Assembly: GCF_028679125.1 (NCBI RefSeq)
Contig: NZ_JAJRCG010000017.1
Span: 1-54,688 of the forward strand
Length of the DNA: 54,688 nucleotides
Direction: 5' to 3'
Source of the DNA: Methanoregula sp.
GTDB taxonomy: Archaea; Halobacteriota; Methanomicrobia; Methanomicrobiales; Methanospirillaceae
Translations under genes and position numbers: made by a program
Notes under the pieces: model-generated
The model's input: the letters and a program-made list of their open reading frames with translations, nothing else
Databases searched by the model: none
What the model was told of the DNA's origin: nothing
Shown here: positions 23,758 to 31,370 of the stretch, in pieces
Layout of the letters: each line of letters opens with the position of its first letter
Numbering within the stretch: the first letter of the stretch is position 1

Positions 23758-24980
23758 TCGGCGATATTTTCTTCCAGCTCTCGGTACGGAGCGTGAAGTT
23801 GAACTTCACGCGTTCGATCCTTGCATCGATCGGTATTGTGATCGGTGTTGTCGCCATCTCGGCCATGGGAATGCTCGGGACCAACATGTCCCTGCAGGTC
23901 GAGGACCAACTCTCATCGAGTGCGAATACTATTGTTATTACCGCTGATGCCATTCGGATGGGGCCGCCCGGGTCCAGTTCATCAGCATCGTATATTTCCA
24001 AAACCCAGCTGAACAAGATCAAATCTGCAGTGGGGACGAACGGGACCGTCATCCCGCTCTACTCTACCACTACGCAGTTCACATCAGGAAATGTCCAGGG
24101 ACGCGGATCCATTTACGGGATGAACCCGGATGATGTGAATGAGTTCCTCACCATCGGGAACGGGACCAATATTGCCGGCATCAACGAAGCACTCATCGGG
24201 TTATCCTTATCAGAGTCGCTTGGCGTGGAAGTGGGTGACCGGATCAAGGTCAGTTCGGCATCGGATGGTCCGCCCACGAATGCCTCCTCGTCGGCATCCC
24301 GTGCAACGCTTACGATCGCCGGGATCATTGATGACCGCGGCACCGTTGCGGACAGCGTAAGTACCGATAACGGCATTGTGGTCTCCAAAGAGTGGTATAC
24401 TGCCCAGTACGACGGTAAAGACGAGTATACTCAGGTCAACGTGATCGTTGATGATACCGACATGATAGCAGAGATCGAGGATGCAATCGATGCCAAGATC
24501 AACACGGACGAGAAGAAACCGTCCATACGGATCACGGACGCCAGTTCGCAGCTCGATACAATATCCTCAACGCTGAGTACGCTGACCACGTTCTGCCTGG
24601 CAATCGGAGGCATCTCGCTCATCGTTGCGGCAGTCAGCATCTTCAACGTAATGATGATGTCGGTCAACGAGCGTGTGCAGGAGATCGGTATCCTGCTCTC
24701 CATCGGTACGGAAACCGGGGAGGTCCGCCGGATGTTCCTGTACGAGGCCTTCATCCTGGGTATCGTAGGTTCAGGGATCGGAGGACTGATGAGCGTTGTC
24801 ATCGGGTACTCGGTGGTGGACGCCATGATCGGAACCACGGAGTTCTTCTTCATGCCGTCCAGCATCATCTACGTCCCTGCAGGAATGGTGGTGGGCATGG
24901 TGGTCTGCGTGATCTCCGGGCTCTACCCTGCATGGCGTGCATCGAACATGGACCCGATCGACGCTCTCAGGAGCGACTAG
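23754..24980 (+). CDS. ABC transporter permease, MacB/FtsX type
   Basis: 408 residues. TM1 LASIGIVIGVVAISAMGMLG, then a large extracellular MacB_PCD domain (about 45-275, rich in Ser/Thr/Asn), then three helices: LAIGGISLIVAAVSIFNVM, a second around FILGIVGSGIGGLMSVVIGY and a third VPAGMVVGMVVCVISGLYPA. The coupling motif VNERVQEIGILLSIGTETGE and the closing PAWRASNMDPIDALRSD are classical MacB. Forms a transporter with the two preceding genes; substrate unknown. Confidence 0.93.
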   Translation: MIGDIFFQLSVRSVKLNFTRSILASIGIVIGVVAISAMGMLGTNMSLQVEDQLSSSANTIVITADAIRMGPPGSSSSASYISKTQLNKIKSAVGTNGTVIPLYSTTTQFTSGNVQGRGSIYGMNPDDVNEFLTIGNGTNIAGINEALIGLSLSESLGVEVGDRIKVSSASDGPPTNASSSASRATLTIAGIIDDRGTVADSVSTDNGIVVSKEWYTAQYDGKDEYTQVNVIVDDTDMIAEIEDAIDAKINTDEKKPSIRITDASSQLDTISSTLSTLTTFCLAIGGISLIVAAVSIFNVMMMSVNERVQEIGILLSIGTETGEVRRMFLYEAFILGIVGSGIGGLMSVVIGYSVVDAMIGTTEFFFMPSSIIYVPAGMVVGMVVCVISGLYPAWRASNMDPIDALRSD

Positions 24981-25553
24981 ATCCGGAAACGGTAGGTCAC
25001 GATAAGGAGAATGCGGGGGATGGGGGACCTCCGAGATCCCATCCCCCGGGCAGTACTGGATAAACGGGAACATTATACCCGGAGGACCGGAAAGCCTGTA
25101 TCAATACAATCATACCGGATGGGGTATGTCAGGAGAACCAGAAACTCCCGTTTGAGGAAGATCAGGACAAACGGGGGGCGCAAGAGAGGGGGTGGCCACC
25201 CGAAACTCCCCAGAAAAACCACGCCCTCCATCTCGCGCATCCCCCGAAAAACGCAGGCTTTTCATGCCGGTATCCGGCAGGTCCGGGAGACTTCATGAAC
25301 CACGGGTCGCCGGGGATGAAATTCCCGAAATATCCAATTGCATCTGATCAGGCGTGGGTGCCCAACCCCCTTTTTTCTCTCACCTGGGGAACACGCATAG
25401 TTTTTCCTTAGCCGTGTGGATTGCCCTGTTCTACGCTAAAGATTGTTCTCACTAATTCAAACCGGCGTAACGACACTTATCCAAGCACAGATATGTTCTT
25501 GCCTTGATCGGTGAGACCTTCACCCAATCGAAAAAAGGAGCGTCTTTGTTATC
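24981..25553. other. Gene-free stretch between convergent genes
   Basis: Contains the GC-rich hairpin at 25015-25047 and, further on, a T-run after a GGGTGCCCAACCCC segment (about 25,357-25,377) that could stop plus-strand transcripts. A weaker GGTGA/TCACC hairpin (25510-25524) next to a run that reads TTTTTT on the minus strand lies just beyond the archaellin stop. Short open frames here have no ribosome binding sites or recognisable domains. Confidence 0.5.
25015..25047 (+). terminator. GC-rich hairpin after the ABC cassette
   Basis: GGGGGATGGG and CCCATCCCCC are perfect 10-bp complements around a 13-base loop, beginning 35 bases after the permease stop. No T-run follows, so it may act as an RNA-stabilising 3' end instead of, or together with, the downstream T-rich region. 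Confidence 0.55.
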
Positions 25554-26120
25554 TCAATAGACTTCATAGACCTGATCGTGAACCAATGCCGGAGGAGCTG
25601 TCCGCGTAATCGGGAGTGCTGCACCCTTATCGGGTTTCACTTCGATGGTGAACCTCTCGTTTGTACTGATTGCTGCCTGCGAAACCTTGACCGTGATTTT
25701 ATCCATCTCCAGGGTACTCAAAAGCTCAGAATCCGCTCCCTGAACACGGTCGCGGGTGATATACTCTGTTTGGTCAGCTGTATAGGTCTTCAGGAAATCC
25801 GAAGTGGAGACCGTATAGACGACCTTCGACATATCAACAGCAGTTCCTCCTGCTGCAACCTGGAGATAGATAGTAACTGTTCCAATTGCAATCGTGGATG
25901 ATGCTTTCGCAATGACGTTCCCAGATATTTCAAGGGCTGAACTGGCCTGTCCAACAGCAGTGTGGACTGACTCTTGGCTCTTCTGTGTGGTGAAGAACCC
26001 AGCACCCAGTATAACATACGAGAATGTTGCCGCTACAACGACAAAAGCAATCAGTACAATCGCAGCCTCAAGGCCGGTAAACCCAGCTTCGTAACCCGGA
26101 GTTGAATCAAATCGGTCCAT
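25554..26120 (-). CDS. Archaellin (archaeal flagellin), isolated copy
   Basis: 188 residues. The class III signal and N-terminal helix are unmistakable: after a 13-residue leader ending in Gly comes FTGLEAAIVLIAFVVVAATF, then LGAGFFTTQKSQESV, nearly identical in plan to archaellins of Methanospirillum and relatives. The prepilin peptidase FlaK would cut before Phe. The leader is acidic (Asp, Glu), whereas most archaellin leaders are basic. The outer beta domain is short, as in minor archaellins. No other fla/arl genes are in the window, so this is an orphan locus. Upstream on this strand lie a TATA box and a perfect palindrome. Confidence 0.92.
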   Translation of the reverse strand: MDRFDSTPGYEAGFTGLEAAIVLIAFVVVAATFSYVILGAGFFTTQKSQESVHTAVGQASSALEISGNVIAKASSTIAIGTVTIYLQVAAGGTAVDMSKVVYTVSTSDFLKTYTADQTEYITRDRVQGADSELLSTLEMDKITVKVSQAAISTNERFTIEVKPDKGAALPITRTAPPALVHDQVYEVY

Positions 26121-26179
26121 AACCCTATCACCATGTCATCATCTTCACAAATTGGATACCATAAAATTGAGGTTGGACA

Positions 26180-26215
26180 TAAATATAAATTTTATTGTCA
26201 TTTTTGACAATAAAA
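26180..26215 (-). promoter_or_regulatory. Archaellin promoter with adjacent palindromic operator
   Basis: On the minus strand TTTATATTTA (26180-26189) is a strong TATA box; transcription would begin near 26,157, giving a leader of about 38 bases. Immediately upstream, in the BRE position, TTTTATTGTCA and TGACAATAAAA (26190-26200 and 26205-26215) form a perfect 11-bp inverted repeat with a 4-base spacer. A dimeric regulator bound here would touch TFB/TBP directly and could activate or repress. Confidence 0.65.
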
Positions 26216-27000
26216 ACATTAAAATATGGGCAGTTTGAGATGAATGGCCCGGCACTCCTTGATGGTTATACAGCTGCCCGGTATTATTGACTGTCCAGTA
26301 CAATTAATGCCGGAGGCTGTGCTATATTTCACCCCCCTCATACACTGAATATAATATCTGCCGCGGATATCGTGATGCAGGATGATTACCCGGCAGGGCA
26401 GTCATCAGACCATGGAGGTGGTTACAAAGAATCAGTGATCAATGATTCGGCAATACCATACCGACCATGATGTCGCCATTCCTGCCTCTGAAGGACTGTG
26501 GGGGGTGGGACTGATACGAGTGGCCGGACTTCTGTGGGCAAGCGGGCTATAAAGCCATACCAGTGGGGCCCGCATATTTTGGTCTTTAAAAAAGACCCGA
26601 TGAGGATGCACAAGGTTCAGGAGAAGTACAAAAACCCGAGAAGGACAGGATATAATCCGTCAGTGAACAGGGGCCCCGTGGGGGAGAAGCAGCACAACAA
26701 ACCCCCCGATCATCCGGCTCAGGTTCCCATCATCAACTCATTCTCCGGGAGCAGAGGGCGGTGCCCACAGCACCTTCCTGCATACCGGCATAGCGGACAG
26801 GGATGAGGATCCCCTCAACCCTCCCAAACCCTCTTTTTCCGGCTCGTATGAATGGTTTTCCTCAACTGCCCCGGTACGTGGCATGAAGATACAATACTTC
26901 TGGAATTTCTCAACCCGAAGATTGAGCAGGAAATGATAATGTACACTCATCAGTTCAATTTATCCGGTTTGAGGGTTAGTATTTCACTTGGATCATGCTT
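26216..27000. other. Long gene-free stretch upstream of the lipoprotein gene
   Basis: About 0.8 kb without a supported gene. Short frames on both strands (for example 26422-26613 minus) have no ribosome binding site or recognisable motif. Visible structures are GCGGGC/GCCCGC (26542-26573, 20-base loop) and GGTCTTT/AAAGACC around AAA (26581-26597), both next to a possible TATA-like ggctataaagcc. A decayed gene or a non-coding RNA is possible but not shown. Confidence 0.4.
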
Positions 27001-27059
27001 CAAATATAAAAGCGACGGTCCCCAAGATGATATCGGATGATCCCCTCAGGGGAGATCAT
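27001..27059 (+). promoter_or_regulatory. Promoter and leader hairpin of the lipoprotein gene
   Basis: caaatataaaagcg is a good TATA box; transcription would start near 27,030. The first part of the resulting leader (about 230 bases before the ATG) can fold as ATGATCCCC / GGGG-AG-ATCAT (27037-27059). Long leaders are unusual in this window, where most promoters lie close to the start codon. Confidence 0.4.
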
Positions 27060-27260
27060 TAGCAAAGACGGAATCGGACCAACCCTGCTGTCTGATCCTG
27101 CGGCTTAATGGTACAGGCAGGAAGCACTCACAATGTTTCCGGTTGTTCCTTCAGAGCCGCATCCCGGGAACCCCCCGGACGGACCCCCAGCATCGGCACA
27201 CGATCCCCACTCCGGCCCATCTGGAATGATGGCAACCGGACCGTCAAGGAGACATATCCC

Positions 27261-27653
27261 ATGAAAAGAAGCATTATTATCATGTTGGTCGCTTCAGCGA
27301 TCCTAGTAGCAGGCATCTTCGTCGCCGGCTGTACATCAGATTCCGGAAGCTCTTCCGCGCAATCTGCTGTCACGACATCGGCGCAGGCCGCTTCAACAGC
27401 AGCGCCATCTGAACAGTCAGCAGTACCCTCCGGTACACCGCCAGCAGATGTTCAGGGTAACGGCACGGCACCCGCAGGTGGAATGGGTGACATGCAGAAC
27501 GGTACAGCACCCGCCGGTGGAATGGGCGGCATGCAGGGCAATGGCACGGCACCCGCTGGTGGACCCAGTGGTGACATGAAGGGTAACGGCACGGCACCCA
27601 GTGGCGAGAAGCCCTCGGGCACCCCTCCCTCTGGTACTGCCTCGACCAGCTAA
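27261..27653 (+). CDS. Repeat-rich surface lipoprotein
   Basis: 130 residues. Start ATG follows AAGGAG with good spacing. The signal peptide ends in a lipobox, GIFVAGC (Cys-24). A Ser/Ala/Thr linker leads to four imperfect repeats of 12-15 residues built on NGTAPAGGMGDMQ: NGTAPAGGMGDMQ, NGTAPAGGMGGMQG, NGTAPAGGPSGDMKG, NGTAPSGEKPSG. NGT is an N-glycosylation sequon, so each repeat may carry a glycan. The Met/Gly-rich composition resembles the stalk of the CARDB protein at 21.7 kb and the loop of the glycosyltransferase at 31.4 kb. No domain beyond this; function unknown. A strong hairpin follows. Confidence 0.8.
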   Translation: MKRSIIIMLVASAILVAGIFVAGCTSDSGSSSAQSAVTTSAQAASTAAPSEQSAVPSGTPPADVQGNGTAPAGGMGDMQNGTAPAGGMGGMQGNGTAPAGGPSGDMKGNGTAPSGEKPSGTPPSGTASTS

Positions 27654-27960
27654 AGGCATACCTTCAGGTACAATGAGATGCCCGGAACGGGCAGAATAAA
27701 TCCTGAAAATTATGAAGAGCAGATTCCGGGAACCGATCAGTTCCCGGAATCTGTCCCCCGGTTTACCTTATTTTCCATAATCTTCGGCCGATGACTTATG
27801 TCTTCGATGTTATGATCTCACACAATGACAGGCTTTTTTAGAAACCGTTGGTGAGAAGAACTGCACCGGAAACCAGAATGTGTTTTGGAAAGATCGTTGT
27901 GCACAGCCCCATCAATACGGGAGTTCAGGATCCGTCCCGTTGCCCACCCACGTATCCGGA
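27654..27960. other. Gap between convergent lipoprotein and kinase genes
   Basis: Apart from the two hairpins listed, the stretch has T-runs on the plus strand (ggcttttttag near 27,832) and nothing that looks like a gene. Confidence 0.5.
27720..27753 (+). terminator. Perfect 14-bp hairpin after the lipoprotein gene
   Basis: CAGATTCCGGGAAC and GTTCCCGGAATCTG are perfect complements around CGATCA, about 65 bases past the stop. A smaller stem, TGCCCG-GAA-CGGGCA, lies at 27679-27693. A T-rich tract (ttattttcc) follows at 27769. The most stable simple hairpin in the window; likely a 3' end or mRNA-stabilising structure. Confidence 0.7.
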
Positions 27961-30015
27961 TTATTCTCCGTGGTCCAGGTGCTGGAGATCGTCAAGGATC
28001 CCTGCAACGGAGGCATACCGGTCCTTCGGCTGCTTTTGCAGGCATCTGGTGATGATGGCCGTGATCGCGTCCGCATTCCTGCCTGCAGGTTCCGGTGGCA
28101 GAGGGTTATTGTGGAGGATCGCCTGCGTGATCTCTCCCATGCCGGAGCCACTGAATGGAAGTCTTCCGGTGGTCATTTCGTAAAAGAGGACCCCGAGCTG
28201 GTAGATATCCGTCCACTGCCCGGCCTCTCCGTAAATATTCGGGGCAAGCTGTTCGGGTGCAGCATAGTTCAGGGAGAAACTGATAAGGCCAGTCTGCCGG
28301 GTATCCGAGAGTGCCTTCGCCAGGCCCCAGTCTGTGATCTTAGGGACATCCTCAACAGTTACGAGAATGTTCTCGGGTTTGATGTCGCGGTGGACGATGC
28401 CTTGCTCATGGGCATACTTGAGCCCTTCTGCCACGCCGGTTATGATCGCTACTGCCCTGTCTGTATCCAGGGGGAATTTCAGTGAGGCAAGGGAGGACTC
28501 GACGTATTCCATCTCGATATACGGCATGGGGAAGACGTTGGCCGCGTGGATTTCAACAATATTCTTGTGGTGGAGCCCCTGCCAGACATGGAGCTCCCTG
28601 GTGAACTGAGTCCCTGTCACCTCATCGAAACGGATGGGGATCTTCACGGCAACCATACGGTTCTCGTTTGCATCCCATGCCCGGAATACCCGGCCTACGC
28701 CGCCCTCTCCCATATATTCCGCATTTGGGTATTTTTTCTCTAGTCCCGACGGGAGCTGGGCTGCATAATACGACTGGTCTTTCCAGTCCCCGGCAGCCGA
28801 ACCGTTTCCACCTGGTCTCTTTACCACGGTTGCATTGGCGGTGGGACTGACCTGGACATACTCGACATGACTGGCGGGCTGCACCTTCCTGCGGCTCCGT
28901 TCGAACCATACCCCCACAACAACGGATATAATGACAATGAGGAGGATCACCTCGATCAGGATGACGGGGAACATGCCACCCGGCGGGGGTGTCGTTGTCT
29001 CCCCCGGTACAGACGAGGGATTGCCGCCGGAAATCTGCGCCTGTCCTCCCGGAGTCTCGGAGACCGGTGACTGGGGTTGTTGTGCCTGTTGCAGCTGTTG
29101 CATGTTATCTCCCGCGACAGGCAGGTTGGCAGGCCGGTCTGTACCCTTATTACCCGTAATATTCCGTTCGCTGGAGGTGGTCTTCACGAGAAGGGTATAT
29201 GAAGAGGGCTTACTGATAAGAGGCGCATGGTCACTGGTATCCGTTGTTCCGGAAGACTGGGTGGCTGATGTACCTTCCAGCACCGGGTATGCAGTATCGC
29301 CGACTCCGTCACCATCGTTGTCTGCCCCGGAGTATGCACTCCAGAAATTGCCCAGTTGACCGGAGAAACTGCTCCCATTATAGGTGTAGTCCTGCGGGCT
29401 CGATGACCACTGGGTGTCTGTTGACTGGCCATCCACATCCTCCGTGTTGTTGAACTGGTTCAGGAAGAATGAATTGGACCGGGATGTGCGATCCACTGTG
29501 ATCCCGATACTGTTGCCTGTGATAGAATTCTCCGAGAATATGTTGCTGTTGGCACTTTTCAATTCGATTCCCCTGCTCAAGTCCCGCACCGTGACATCGC
29601 TGATCCGGTTGTTGTTGGATTGCACGAGAAGTCCTATCTTGGCGGCACCTGATATGTTCAGGCCGTTGAGCGTGACCCCGTCTGCAGCAAGGATAATGCC
29701 GGCACGGGAATTCGACGTAACAATCTCCGGAAGGTGATCCGTGTCCAGTGCACCAAAGACGATTGCGCGGTCGATGACAAGGTTCTCGTAGAAGGTTCCT
29801 GCAGGCAGGAACACCGAATCGCCGGCGGTTGTGGTGTTGATGAGGTTCTGGATTGATCCCCCGGTCCCATTATACATATAGACCGTTGCGGAGGCCGGTG
29901 GGATAAGCAGGAGAAGGGCAACGAAAAGCAGGGCTGTGAGTGCCGCATATTCCCTGCGGATGCCCCTGAGATCTGATTCCCGCTCGAAATAGTCCACCAT
30001 CAATCGTTCACTCAT
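27961..30015 (-). CDS. Transmembrane Ser/Thr protein kinase with NosD-type beta-helix ectodomain
   Basis: 684 residues. Residues 23-41 are a membrane helix or signal anchor; 45-245 form a right-handed beta helix of the NosD/periplasmic copper-binding family, ending in the typical GNFWSAYSGADNDGDGVGD (calcium-like DxDGDGxGD at 232-240). A Gln/Pro/Thr linker leads to TM 349-368 and a cytoplasmic Hanks-type kinase (about 430-680): GEGGVGRVF (glycine loop, 436-441), VAVK (Lys-458), HRDIKPENI (542-550), TDWG in place of DFG (561-564), YAAPE (584-588). All catalytic residues are present, so it should be active. The start overlaps the FHA-ArsR gene by eight bases. Domain order implies an outside signal read by the beta helix and relayed by phosphorylation. 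Confidence 0.93.
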   Translation of the reverse strand: MSERLMVDYFERESDLRGIRREYAALTALLFVALLLLIPPASATVYMYNGTGGSIQNLINTTTAGDSVFLPAGTFYENLVIDRAIVFGALDTDHLPEIVTSNSRAGIILAADGVTLNGLNISGAAKIGLLVQSNNNRISDVTVRDLSRGIELKSANSNIFSENSITGNSIGITVDRTSRSNSFFLNQFNNTEDVDGQSTDTQWSSSPQDYTYNGSSFSGQLGNFWSAYSGADNDGDGVGDTAYPVLEGTSATQSSGTTDTSDHAPLISKPSSYTLLVKTTSSERNITGNKGTDRPANLPVAGDNMQQLQQAQQPQSPVSETPGGQAQISGGNPSSVPGETTTPPPGGMFPVILIEVILLIVIISVVVGVWFERSRRKVQPASHVEYVQVSPTANATVVKRPGGNGSAAGDWKDQSYYAAQLPSGLEKKYPNAEYMGEGGVGRVFRAWDANENRMVAVKIPIRFDEVTGTQFTRELHVWQGLHHKNIVEIHAANVFPMPYIEMEYVESSLASLKFPLDTDRAVAIITGVAEGLKYAHEQGIVHRDIKPENILVTVEDVPKITDWGLAKALSDTRQTGLISFSLNYAAPEQLAPNIYGEAGQWTDIYQLGVLFYEMTTGRLPFSGSGMGEITQAILHNNPLPPEPAGRNADAITAIITRCLQKQPKDRYASVAGILDDLQHLDHGE

Positions 30016-30775
30016 TTACTACGAACAGGAACCGTGCCGAACTTTCTCCGATCGCAAGATCGATGACCTCCCCGTTCTTCAGCGGGGTCCGGGTCATCGG
30101 GGCAATGTGCTCGGCATTGACATACGTCCCGCTCGAACTCCCCCGGTCCTCGATAAACCATCCCTCTGCAGTCTTGAAGAGGATTGCATGGGGTTTGCTG
30201 ATCCGTGTCACTGCGGCATACTCCACAGGAAGGGCTATATCCCCCTCTTTTGCAGAAGCGGGAAAGTCCGGGTCGATCCTCCCGATATTGATCCGCTCCC
30301 TTTTCAGCAGGTAGGTCTTTCCAGCGGTTCCCCCTTCGACAAGATGCAGGGCCGGGAACTGTTGGCCGGACTGTTCGAGCAGCGCCTTTCTCAGGGGTTC
30401 CATACGTGCCTGGAGATCCCCGTATCCCATCGGGATGTTGATGCTTGAAAAGACCCCGATGTTCCGGATCAGTGTCTCGAGCCCCCCGTCAACAAGGGAG
30501 AATTTCCAGACCGGGTGGATTCCCTTGACGGTCTCGCGGCCAAATCCTGCCTCTTTCTTCACGAGGCCGATGACTACCAGCTGGTCGATGTGCTTCTTGG
30601 TATTGGCATAACTGGTGTCGATGCGGGATGCGATCTCGCTGATCTCGCGGGGCTCTTTCTCGATCACCTTGAGGATCTTCAGCCGCACCGGATTCGAGAG
30701 AACCTCGAGGTACTCAGACAGTTCTTTCAAAAACGCCGGATCGGTTGAAACGGAAACGGTCTGTTTGTCGGACAT
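30008..30775 (-). CDS. ArsR-type winged helix fused to an FHA domain
   Basis: 255 residues. The start at MSDKQTVSVSTD is set by GGTGATC, a full anti-SD match six bases upstream; an upstream in-frame extension is unlikely. Residues 15-85 are an ArsR/HTH_20-type winged helix (VLSNPVRLKILKVIEKEPRE, SYANTKKHIDQLVVIGLVKK). A middle segment of about 50 residues links to a C-terminal FHA domain (about 145-255) with INIGRID (Gly-165, Arg-166), VTRISKPHAILF (Ser-193, His-196) and DRGSSSGTYVN. FHA domains bind phosphothreonine. Co-transcribed and translationally overlapping with the kinase, so it is the probable phospho-dependent output of that kinase (inference). Confidence 0.92.
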   Translation of the reverse strand: MSDKQTVSVSTDPAFLKELSEYLEVLSNPVRLKILKVIEKEPREISEIASRIDTSYANTKKHIDQLVVIGLVKKEAGFGRETVKGIHPVWKFSLVDGGLETLIRNIGVFSSINIPMGYGDLQARMEPLRKALLEQSGQQFPALHLVEGGTAGKTYLLKRERINIGRIDPDFPASAKEGDIALPVEYAAVTRISKPHAILFKTAEGWFIEDRGSSSGTYVNAEHIAPMTRTPLKNGEVIDLAIGESSARFLFVVNE

Positions 30776-31214
30776 GGTTTGGATCACCCGGGTCAATCCC
30801 TTCCTGTGAGAATGGGATGGTGTGGATGATAGTAGTATTATTGTGCGGGATAAAATAGGTTGGTGTTTTTTGTTGAACGCATATGACTGCGTGTTCACAC
30901 CCGGACAGTGAAAAACCCTGTTTTGGAATTCCGATGGTCCGGTGCCTCATTTTTTACCTGAGCAACGGTGTTCAACCGTTCGTGTTTTTCAGGGGAATTT
31001 CTCGTGAATTTGAGTAAAAACGGGTAATATATGATCCACCCGGGTTCAATTCATTCCCCATCCCGTGCAGCATTTGACCGCACCCGTGTCATCAATATAT
31101 CAGTCCCGGTTCTTCATGGGATGACCACGTGATTTGGGAGAGTGCAATGATGATCTGGATATTCCGGGTGCAACGGGTATTATATTTCCCTGGAACTTCA
31201 GGGAGGGGATCAGC
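30776..31214. other. Divergent promoter region
   Basis: No gene supported. On the plus strand tcaatatatcag (about 31,092-31,101) and gtaatatatgatc (about 31,025-31,034) are TATA candidates for the glycosyltransferase operon; the first would give a leader of about 90 bases. On the minus strand a T/A-rich segment near 30,845-30,860 could serve the FHA-kinase operon. AACGG/CCGTT half-sites seven bases apart (30964-30980) lie between. Confidence 0.45.
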
Positions 31215-31370
31215 ATGAACGTGGACAATGCATGGTTTCTTATAACGTCCGAAGAGATCGAGGCGATCATGATGCAATTACAGGATGTCAGGGATGATAT
31301 CCCGGACAAGTATGACCATGTACGGCAGATACAGGGCATCATCAATACGGTCAGGAACCGTCTGGTATGA
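31215..31370 (+). CDS. Small 51-residue protein leading the glycosyltransferase operon
   Basis: Starts MNVDNAWFLITSEEIEAIMM after GGGAGGGGATCAGC, a strong ribosome binding site, and ends in an ATGA overlap with the glycosyltransferase gene. Predicted fully helical and acidic, with no signal peptide or membrane helix. I recognise no family. Strong initiation signals and exact stop/start overlap argue it is real; its job may be translational coupling or a small partner protein. An in-frame upstream extension to 31134 has no ribosome binding site. Confidence 0.6.
   Translation: MNVDNAWFLITSEEIEAIMMQLQDVRDDIPDKYDHVRQIQGIINTVRNRLV

Noticed and set aside
27441..27653. CRISPR-like or tandem DNA repeat in the lipoprotein gene
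   Set aside because: The repetition is at the protein level (NGTAPAGG units), with variable unit length and no spacers.
29260..29880. Copper-handling NosD protein or nos gene cluster
   Set aside because: The beta-helix part belongs to a kinase ectodomain; no nosZ, nosF or nosY genes are present. The same fold is common in methanogen surface proteins.
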